A DNA stretch of 11,336 bases from Pseudomonadota bacterium (GTDB lineage Bacteria; Myxococcota; Polyangia; Polyangiales; Polyangiaceae), in NCBI GenBank assembly GCA_023419055.1, contig JAEZYO010000656.1:1-11336 (forward strand), read 5' to 3'. The notes under the pieces were generated by a model, which was given only the letters and a program-made list of their open reading frames with translations, was not told where the DNA came from and searched no databases. Below, in pieces: positions 1 to 5,454 of the stretch (within the stretch, counting starts at the first letter, position 1; every line of letters starts with the position of its first letter). Position numbers and translations under genes: made by a program.

Positions 1-34
1 GGCACGGTCTCTCCTCGCCGCAGGAACCGCGAGA

Positions 35-62
35 CCCGAGCGGACGCGAGCGTCTGCTCGGG
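35..62. terminator. Strong GC-rich hairpin upstream of the metalloprotease gene
   Basis: Bases 35-46 pair with 51-62: CCCGAGC with GCTCGGG, then a G-T wobble (42/55), then GACG with CGTC, closed by a CGAG tetraloop at 47-50. That is a 12-bp stem with a single wobble. No T-run follows on the + strand (next bases are CGCATTGAG), so it is not a textbook intrinsic terminator. It may end transcription of a gene left of the window or protect a transcript end. It sits directly before the TTG at 67, which would place that start just after a stable stem and argues for the later GTG start at 106. Confidence 0.5.
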
Positions 63-105
63 CGCATTGAGTCAGCCCGGCGTCGGGTGCTACCTTCGCT
101 TTTCG

Positions 106-1935
106 GTGTTCAAAGAGCTCGGACGCATTGCACGCGGCGCGCTGCTCCCGCTCCTCGTCGGATGCGGAGGGACGCAGGCCGAGGTCGCCGCCCCCTCCAC
201 GGTCCTCGCCTTCGAGAAGGACCCACGACTCCTCATCGAGGAGGTCGAGCGCATCCGCGGGGTCCCCGACCGGCGCCCGACGCGCATCGTCTTCGATGAC
301 GAGCAGGCGTTTTCACGCGCGCTCGAGCTCAAGGTCAAGGCCGACGCGATCGGGCCTACCGATGCAGACTCGCAAGCGTTCGCCCTGGCGTTCGAGTTTC
401 CGCCGCCCGGCGCGAAAGCCGGCTCCTCTTGGGGCGAGGTGTACGACGAGCAGATCCTCGGCTTTTACGACGAGCACACGCACGCCATTCACGTGCGACG
501 CGCGGCGCTCGGAGAAAAGAGCGACCTCGAGGTCGCGTCCGTGCTCGCGCACGAGATGACTCATTCGCTCCAGACTCAGCATTTCCCTTTTCCGAACCTC
601 GCGGAAGAGGACAACGAGGACGTTCGGCTCGCCCAAAACTCGGTCCTCGAAGGCGACGCGATGCTGGTGATGGTCGCCTACCTCGCCCGCAAGAACCGCA
701 TCCCTCTGAACCGAGCCCTGGTGCGAGCCGCGCAGGCGACGTCGGAACGCGAGTTCGAGCGCTACAGCCGCGCTCGAGGCGGACAAGAGGTGCTCGATCG
801 CGCTCCGCCGCTCATCCGAGAGCGGTTGTCTTTCCCCTACCTCACCGGCCTGTCGTTCGTGGGTGCTCTGTACCGGGCCGGCGGGTTCGAGCTCGTCAAT
901 CGCGTTTATCGGAAGCCGCCCGCCACCACCGAGCAGGTCCTCCACCCGGAGAAGTACCTGGCCGGCGAGGTAGCCGTGCCGGTCGAAGAACCGAAGCTGC
1001 CGCCTCAGTTCGAGCGCATTGCGGGCGGACGCGTGGGAGAGCTCCAAATTCGGACTATCCTGAGCTACTGCCTCCCGCCGCAACGCGCGGCCGCCGCTGC
1101 CGCCGGCTGGGGTGGAGACGCTTACGTCGTCGCCACCAAGGCACGCATGACCGGGTCGCTATTCTGGTCCACGGTCTGGGACGACGAAGAGCAGGCGCGA
1201 GAATTCGAAAGCGCGCTCAAGGACTACGTGCGGTGCACCCGGGCTCGTTCCGGAACGCACGTGATGCCGCTCGAGGACTTCGTGCAACGTAAAGGGACTC
1301 GGGTCGCGCTCGTGCGCGGGCTCGAGCGCCGCGAGTCGAATCCGGCGTTGATCGCGACCCTCGCCGCCGTCGGCACCGCGAGCCCGGTGGACCCGCCGTT
1401 CGGCCGCATCGAGATCCCGCCCTTGCGGAAGGCTGCTGCCTACCGATTGCCCTACGTGTCGGCGGGCCACTACGTGAACGAGCAGCTCGGGCTCGTCTCG
1501 CGCATCCCGAGCGGGTTCAGCGTGGACTCTTCGAAACCGCTCAGCGTGTCGCTCTCGCGGGGCGACCCCTCACCGGTCGCGCTCGGCGTCGAGGTCTCGG
1601 ACCAGATCCCATCCATGGAGACGATCGACGAGCTCCAGGGGGCCGTAGCCAAGGGGTTTCAAGGCGTTCTCGGCACGACGGAGCTCGCCTACCTCGGCGG
1701 TCGAGACGTGTTCTTGGGCGAGCTCGGACGCGGCCTCGAGCGCAGTTGGCGAGTCGCTGGAACGCAAGCCGGACTGAAGGTCATCGTGGTACCGATCTGT
1801 GCCTCGACGGGCAGCGTGATTCTCTGGGGTGTGTGGGCGGACCCGAGCGGCTCGAGCGCGCTCGATTGGTGGCTCGGCGGCTTACGGTCGACCCGGCGTG
1901 GTGAGCCGCCGATCTGCGTCGAGCTCAACCCCTGA
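106..1935 (+). CDS. Predicted lipoprotein zinc metalloprotease (HEXXH family)
   Basis: Encodes 609 aa from the GTG at 106. This start is preferred over the in-frame TTG at 67 because it puts a clean lipoprotein signal at the N-terminus: basic residues (K3, R7, R10), a hydrophobic stretch and a lipobox LVGC with the modified Cys at residue 20. No clear Shine-Dalgarno was found for either start. The protein should be exported and lipid-anchored. The motif HEMTH (residues 149-153) in VLAHEMTHS gives two zinc-ligand His and the catalytic Glu. An EGDA motif about 30 residues on (E182) is a good candidate third ligand, as in gluzincin-type peptidases. Just before HEMTH, the stretch containing GFYDEHTHAIHVR fits an edge strand over the active site. 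Residues after about 250 hold no motif I recognise and probably form one or two further domains. Substrate unknown. Metalloprotease fold fairly sure, subfamily not. Confidence 0.8.
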   Translation: MFKELGRIARGALLPLLVGCGGTQAEVAAPSTVLAFEKDPRLLIEEVERIRGVPDRRPTRIVFDDEQAFSRALELKVKADAIGPTDADSQAFALAFEFPPPGAKAGSSWGEVYDEQILGFYDEHTHAIHVRRAALGEKSDLEVASVLAHEMTHSLQTQHFPFPNLAEEDNEDVRLAQNSVLEGDAMLVMVAYLARKNRIPLNRALVRAAQATSEREFERYSRARGGQEVLDRAPPLIRERLSFPYLTGLSFVGALYRAGGFELVNRVYRKPPATTEQVLHPEKYLAGEVAVPVEEPKLPPQFERIAGGRVGELQIRTILSYCLPPQRAAAAAAGWGGDAYVVATKARMTGSLFWSTVWDDEEQAREFESALKDYVRCTRARSGTHVMPLEDFVQRKGTRVALVRGLERRESNPALIATLAAVGTASPVDPPFGRIEIPPLRKAAAYRLPYVSAGHYVNEQLGLVSRIPSGFSVDSSKPLSVSLSRGDPSPVALGVEVSDQIPSMETIDELQGAVAKGFQGVLGTTELAYLGGRDVFLGELGRGLERSWRVAGTQAGLKVIVVPICASTGSVILWGVWADPSGSSALDWWLGGLRSTRRGEPPICVELNP

Positions 1936-1945
1936 ACCTTTGAGC
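1923..1945 (+). terminator. Weak inverted repeat over the metalloprotease stop codon
   Basis: GCTCAA (1923-1928) and TTGAGC (1940-1945) form a 6-bp stem with an 11-nt loop containing the TGA stop at 1933-1935. There is no T-run after it. It is a possible transcript-end structure only; a stem this short occurs by chance often. Confidence 0.2.
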
Positions 1946-2711
1946 CCCTACTATCTCTGTACGAGATCTCGCGAGCCCGCGTAGATCGCGAAGGCGCGTC
2001 GGAACGTCGCGCGCTGAGTGCGCGAGGACTCTCCACAGGCGCGAGGACAACGTTTGGAGTCGAATCCCTCCACAGCCGACGCAGAATCCGCACGGCCGCG
2101 CGCGACGGCCAGTAGACCGCGCTGCGACGTTCGTCGCTCGCGGGTGCGCGACGTCGAACGTGCCCCTGAGAACGCGTCAGCGCGCGACTCAAGCCGCGCA
2201 GCAGCGCTCGTCGGAGGTGGATTCCGAGACGCGCAAGGCGCGTTGCTCAACGACGCCGAGCACTCGCTCTGAGCCAGGAGTCACCTCGCTCGAGGAAACG
2301 TCCTTGAAAACTGCAGATCTCGCGGCCCCGTTCGTGCGCTATCGCGACTTGGCGATGCAGGATGGTCGACGTAACCCCGTTTCGAGTGTCGTCGCGCTCG
2401 CGAATGCCACGGCGCCGTGGGGCAGCGTAGCAACTCGCCCCGCTACCCAGCCCGAGGGCCGTGGTGCCCATCGGGTCCGGGCCCGCTAGCCTAAGCGGTG
2501 GCTCTTCGTGCACTTGGGTCATTTGGGGTAGCGGTTTTCTGCGCCAGCGCTGTGGTGCGATTTGCAGCTCAAGTCGGCAAAACGCAACGGCATGCAACAT
2601 GCACCGGGTCCCGCCCGCAACGCCAACAACATCCCTGGCGGAGCTGCCGCACGGATCGGCCATGGCATCGATGCGCGCGACAACTAGAGGGACGGAATTC
2701 GGAGGAGTCGG
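1936..2711. other. Long region without a convincing gene (776 bp)
   Basis: No ORF here has a recognisable protein. Open frames on both strands encode Arg/Ser/Ala-rich low-complexity sequence typical of shadow frames in GC-rich DNA. Visible elements are overlapping palindromes CGAGATCTCG (1962-1971) and CTCGCGAG (1968-1975), and a short inverted repeat GCATG-CAA-CATGC (2590-2602) about 110 bp before the regulator start. The one frame with a plausible ribosome site is a TTG at 2304 (GAGG at 2292-2295) giving 61 aa to 2489, but the product is unrecognised. The right-hand part (about 2500-2700) is somewhat less GC-rich than its surroundings and presumably carries the regulator promoter, but no convincing -35/-10 or -24/-12 pair was found. 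Confidence 0.5.
2590..2602. repeat. Short inverted repeat upstream of the NtrC-like regulator
   Basis: A perfect 5-bp inverted repeat with a 3-bp spacer, GCATG-CAA-CATGC, lies about 110 bp before the regulator's ATG at 2712. The size and symmetry would suit a Fis-type dimeric binding site, for example for autoregulation. A 13-base match can arise by chance and no second copy was found nearby. Confidence 0.2.
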
Positions 2712-4082
2712 ATGGACCGTGTGATCGTAGTTGAGACTGACGAGAGCGTACGCAGACAAATTTGTGCTCGGTTGCGCGCCGACGGTCATGAGGTCGCCGA
2801 GTGCAGTACTCGGGAGGGGGTCGCGGAGCTGCTTCGGCTGGGGGCCGACGCCGTGCTCCTCGGTCGCACGCAACCCTCGACCGCCGCGCTCACGATTTTG
2901 ACGGAGCTCAAGGCGATCGACGGGGTCATCCCGATCATCGTGGTTGCAGCAACACCGGAAGAGGCACTCGGCGCGCTCAAGGCCGGTGCGTTCTACGTAA
3001 CGCGGCTTCCGATCAGCCCGGACGAGCTGTCGCTCCTGACGGGGCGCGCGCTCGAAGCCACCAACGGGATCCGCCGTTCGAAGACGCGTACCGTCACCGG
3101 CACGGAGACGGTCACGGAGCCGGTGCTCATCGGCGAGACGAGCTCGATGCGCAGCATCAAGGACACGATCCGCCGCCTGCGCGGGAGCCCGGCCAGCACC
3201 GTGCTCATCACGGGCGAAAGCGGCAGCGGCAAGGACACGATCGCGCGGGCGATCCACTTCGAGTCGACCCGCGAGGGCCCGTTCGTCTACGTGAGCCCTT
3301 CGGCGCTGCCGGAGCAATCCCTCGAGTCGGAGCTCTTCGGCATCGAGCCTTCGAACGTCTTGCCCCAGGGTCAGGCCGGGCTCCTCGAGCGCGCCGACGG
3401 CGGCACGCTCTTCCTCGACGAAATCGCGGACATGCCGCTCTCGGTCCAGACCAAGCTCCTGCGCTTCCTGCAGGAAAAGACGTTCCGTCGCGTCGGCGGC
3501 ACGTCCGACCGCGTGTCGGAGGCCCGAGTGATCGCGGCGAGCAGCCGTGATCTCCAGGCTGCGGTTCGCGAAGGGACCCTCCGCTCCGAGCTGCTCTACC
3601 GCCTGGCGGTAGTGACGCTCGAGGTAGCCCCGCTCCGGGAGCGACTGCCGGACGTCCCCTTGCTCGTTCGCCACATCCTGAGCGTGCTCTCGGAGCGCGT
3701 CGGGCGTCCGCTCCGCGGCGTGTCCGACTCGGCGATGAAGCTGCTCGTCGAGCACAGCTGGCCGGGTAACGTCCGCGAGCTCGCGAACGTCCTCGAGCGA
3801 GCCGCGCTCCTCAGCGAAGCCGACGTGATCGAGTCGAACCAGCTCTCGCTCCAGACAGGTCGTCCCTCGGGCGTCGACTATCGCCTGCCGTCGCAGGGCA
3901 TCGACTTCCGCGAGCTCGAGCGCGAGGTCGTGGTCCAGGCGCTGCGCCACGCCAGGGGGAATCAAACCCGCGCCGCCTCGTTGTTGGGCATGACCCGCGA
4001 CCAGATCAGGTACCGAATGGCGAAGTTCGGGATGAGCAGCCGCGGCGACAACCCGCGACCGAACGGAGTTCACGCCGTCTGA
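2712..4082 (+). CDS. NtrC-like AAA+/Fis regulator with degenerate receiver and no GAFTGA loop
   Basis: 456 aa; ATG with GGAGG 6 nt upstream (2701-2705). Residues 1-110 are a receiver-like domain, about 138-370 an AAA+ domain, and 401-441 a Fis-type helix-turn-helix ending in MTRDQIRYRMAKFGM. The fold has the response-regulator layout, but key residues are gone: the acidic pair is E8-T9 (D10 follows), the phospho-acceptor position is G51 (VLLGRTQP), the conserved Thr is Ala (VVAATP, A79) and the Lys is R98. The AAA+ domain keeps Walker A (GESGSGKD, 167-174), Walker B (LFLDEI, D235-E236), paired arginines R291 and R297, and WPGNVRE (from W350). Between LFG (207-209) and ADGG (227-230), where sigma-54 activators carry GAFTGA, it reads IEPSNVLPQGQAG. 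Known: TyrR and Rhodobacter capsulatus NtrC lack this loop and act with sigma-70-type polymerase. Inference: a phosphorylation-independent, sigma-54-independent DNA-binding regulator. Its last 13 bp overlap the convergent gene. Confidence 0.9.
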   Translation: MDRVIVVETDESVRRQICARLRADGHEVAECSTREGVAELLRLGADAVLLGRTQPSTAALTILTELKAIDGVIPIIVVAATPEEALGALKAGAFYVTRLPISPDELSLLTGRALEATNGIRRSKTRTVTGTETVTEPVLIGETSSMRSIKDTIRRLRGSPASTVLITGESGSGKDTIARAIHFESTREGPFVYVSPSALPEQSLESELFGIEPSNVLPQGQAGLLERADGGTLFLDEIADMPLSVQTKLLRFLQEKTFRRVGGTSDRVSEARVIAASSRDLQAAVREGTLRSELLYRLAVVTLEVAPLRERLPDVPLLVRHILSVLSERVGRPLRGVSDSAMKLLVEHSWPGNVRELANVLERAALLSEADVIESNQLSLQTGRPSGVDYRLPSQGIDFRELEREVVVQALRHARGNQTRAASLLGMTRDQIRYRMAKFGMSSRGDNPRPNGVHAV

Positions 4083-4396
4083 TCGCGCGAACCGTAGGAG
4101 GCCCCACCGCGGTGATTCCGAGACCTCTCACCGCGGTGCGGCTTCTTGACGAACGCGCCGCTGATTTCAGCACGCGGGCGTGAGGCGAGCTTCTCCTGCC
4201 GAATGAGTCGAGCCCCGTAGATCGTCAGCGGAGCTCCGATGAGCACGAGAGAGATCGCCGCCTCGGACCCCAGGGCGATCATGACGACACCGGCGACCAT
4301 CAACAGGACGCCGAGAGCCGCGAAGACCCCGCTCGACCGAGAACCTCGCTCGCTCCAGAGTTGCTGTTCCCAGTCCGCATTGCCGCTTTGCTGCAT
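4070..4396 (-). CDS. Small two-helix membrane protein, unknown function
   Basis: 108 aa from the ATG at 4396. The frame is open much further upstream, but this start has GGAGG 9 nt before it (complement of 4406-4410) and everything upstream is antisense to other genes. The N-terminus is hydrophilic and Trp-containing (ADWEQQLWSERG). Two hydrophobic helices follow: residues about 23-43 (GVFAALGVLLMVAGVVMIAL) and about 46-65 (AAISLVLIGAPLTIYGARLI), so it should be an inner-membrane hairpin. The C-terminal tail is basic and carries HRG twice (HRGERSRNHRGG), encoded by two copies of CACCGCGGTG. It is tail-to-tail with the regulator and overlaps its end by 13 bp. It is divergent from the small gene at 4497. 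No family recognised. Confidence 0.65.
   Translation of the reverse strand: MQQSGNADWEQQLWSERGSRSSGVFAALGVLLMVAGVVMIALGSEAAISLVLIGAPLTIYGARLIRQEKLASRPRAEISGAFVKKPHRGERSRNHRGGASYGSRDQTA
4105..4138. terminator. Inverted repeat CACCGCGGTG x2 near the convergent gene ends
   Basis: The self-complementary decamer CACCGCGGTG occurs at 4105-4114 and again at 4129-4138, 14 bp apart. Because each copy is a palindrome, the pair is both a direct repeat and an inverted repeat able to form a 10-bp GC-rich stem on either strand. It begins 22 bp after the regulator stop (4082) and lies inside the 3' end of the minus-strand membrane gene. That position suits a bidirectional transcription end. There is no T-run, so Rho-independent termination is not certain; a protein-binding site is the other possibility. 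Confidence 0.4.
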
Positions 4397-4496
4397 CGGA
4401 CACGCCCTCCGACGACACAAGAGGCAAACAGCATGCCTAGAATCCGCTGTTAGGGGATTTGGCGCCGCTCTTGCACCCATCGGGGGGTGAGGCGTC
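4397..4496. promoter_or_regulatory. Divergent intergenic region between two small membrane-protein genes
   Basis: This 100-bp gap must hold signals for both directions. It contains the ribosome sites of both genes, a GCATGC palindrome (4431-4436) and a TAGAAT hexamer (4438-4443) that could be a -10 element for the plus-strand gene. No matching -35 lies 16-18 bp upstream, so the promoter assignment is tentative. Confidence 0.3.
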
Positions 4497-4712
4497 ATGT
4501 CGCAGCCCAATGAGTCCGCTGTTCTCTCCGTCCCCGATCGACTCGCGCCGGAGAACGCGTTGTTAGGCGACGCGTCGCCGCCGAGCGGCGAGCTCCACCC
4601 GAGTGTCACTCCGGGGACGCAGTTCAAGCGGTACGATTCGCGAGTGGTGCAGGGGCTGACGCTGGTCTCCTGCCTGGTCCTGCTGCTGGCGCTCTTTGCG
4701 CTCGCGCACTGA
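4497..4712 (+). CDS. Small single-pass (tail-anchored type) membrane protein
   Basis: 71 aa; ATG preceded by GGTGAGG 4 nt upstream (within 4482-4492). The first 50 residues are polar and Pro/Ser-rich without recognisable motif. Residues about 52-69 (VQGLTLVSCLVLLLALFALA) form a single hydrophobic helix ending two residues before the C-terminus, preceded by KRYDSR. This predicts a C-terminally anchored protein with its bulk in the cytoplasm. Its stop (4710-4712) directly abuts the stop of the convergent UdgX gene (4713). It shares a 100-bp divergent intergenic region with the 108-aa membrane gene. Function unknown; the good ribosome site and clean helix make it likely real. Confidence 0.6.
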   Translation: MSQPNESAVLSVPDRLAPENALLGDASPPSGELHPSVTPGTQFKRYDSRVVQGLTLVSCLVLLLALFALAH

Positions 4713-5387
4713 TCATCGCGCCGCGCCCTCTGCTGCCCGGAGATCGGTAACGAGATCCCTGAACAGCCGTTCGCGCGCCTCGTGGTCGGGCGCCCGCAGG
4801 ACCGCCGCGGGATGCAACGTGGCGACGAGAGCGGCGCCGCCGTAACGCTCTTCCAGGAGACCGCGATGCTGGGTGACTCGAAAGCTCGAACCCAGCAATG
4901 ACTGCGCTGCAGTCGCGCCCAGGAGCACGATGACGCGCGGTTCGATGGCGTCGATCTCGGCGTCGAGCCACGGGCGACACGCTCGAATGTCGCCCGGACG
5001 AGGCCTCTTGTGCAGGCGAGCCTTGCCGCGACGCGCTTCGTGATCCCCGGAGGGGGACGGCTCGAAGTAAAAGTGCTTGACCGCGTTCGTGAGATAGAGG
5101 TCGCGTCGCTCGAGGTGCGCCTCGGCGAGCGCGCGATCGAGGAGCTTGCCTGCTGGCCCGACGAAGGGCTTTCCGGCTCGATCCTCGGCGTCACCAGGCA
5201 CCTCTCCGACCACGACGATGCGCGCGTGCGCCGGCCCCTCGCCGAAGACCGTCTGCGTGGCTGCTCTGAAGAGCGGACAGCCTTCGCACTCGGCAGCGGC
5301 TGCTCGAAGCGCCTGGAGAGAACGCCTTTCCGGCAGATACCTCTCCGCTCCCGCTTCCTTGACTTTGCTGGCGTGCGCTCTTGCCAT
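4713..5387 (-). CDS. udgX: UdgX-type uracil-DNA glycosylase (family 4-like, Fe-S)
   Basis: 224 aa from the ATG at 5387. The frame stays open upstream to 5669, but that part overlaps the divergent FAD gene. No clear ribosome site marks the start, and the adjacent GTG (5390) is an alternative. It excises uracil from DNA. Two iron-sulfur Cys are seen in CEGCPLF (C34, C37) and a third in ACRPWL (C137). Motif A reads GEVPGDAED (61-69), followed by GKPFVGPAGKLLD. The UdgX-specific insertion lies after LTNAVKHF (99-106) and holds GKARLHKRP with H126 at the place of the His that, in Mycobacterium smegmatis UdgX, forms a covalent bond to DNA after uracil removal. Motif B reads LHPAAVLR (191-198). Compared with the consensus I recall (GEQPGD, KRRIH, HPS), V63, A123/L125 and A194 are substitutions. 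The KHF/RLH/CRPWL arrangement makes UdgX much likelier than plain family 4. Confidence 0.85.
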   Translation of the reverse strand: MARAHASKVKEAGAERYLPERRSLQALRAAAAECEGCPLFRAATQTVFGEGPAHARIVVVGEVPGDAEDRAGKPFVGPAGKLLDRALAEAHLERRDLYLTNAVKHFYFEPSPSGDHEARRGKARLHKRPRPGDIRACRPWLDAEIDAIEPRVIVLLGATAAQSLLGSSFRVTQHRGLLEERYGGAALVATLHPAAVLRAPDHEARERLFRDLVTDLRAAEGAAR

Positions 5388-5454
5388 CACGCAAGTCGCC
5401 GCAAGAAGCGATCCACCGGCACGCGCGTTGCAGCCCTCGCTCCTCAGGTGCCCC
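5388..5454. promoter_or_regulatory. Divergent promoter region between UdgX and FAD-Rieske genes
   Basis: Only 67 bp separate the two divergent start codons, so both promoters must overlap here or lie inside the opposite gene. I see no recognisable -35/-10 pair; only AGGTG at 5446-5450 could serve as a weak ribosome site for the plus-strand gene. The arrangement itself suggests shared control. Confidence 0.3.

Noticed and set aside
313..1083. 256-aa open frame on the minus strand
   Set aside because: It is antisense to the HEMTH region of the metalloprotease; low-complexity product.
2304..2489. 61-aa ORF starting at TTG with GAGG 8 nt upstream
   Set aside because: The ribosome site is plausible, but the product is unrecognised and ends in low-complexity Arg/Gly sequence, with no conservation evidence available. 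Kept only as a note in the non-coding region.
2552..2566. Possible sigma-54 promoter (GG...GC) before the regulator
   Set aside because: GTGGTGCGATTTGC looks like -24/-12, but the GG and GC are only 10 bases apart instead of 12, so the site does not fit.
2247..4073. 608-aa open frame on the minus strand
   Set aside because: It lies fully antisense to the NtrC-like regulator, which has clear motifs and a ribosome site. Its product is Arg/Glu/Leu-rich without domains, typical of antisense frames in GC-rich genes.
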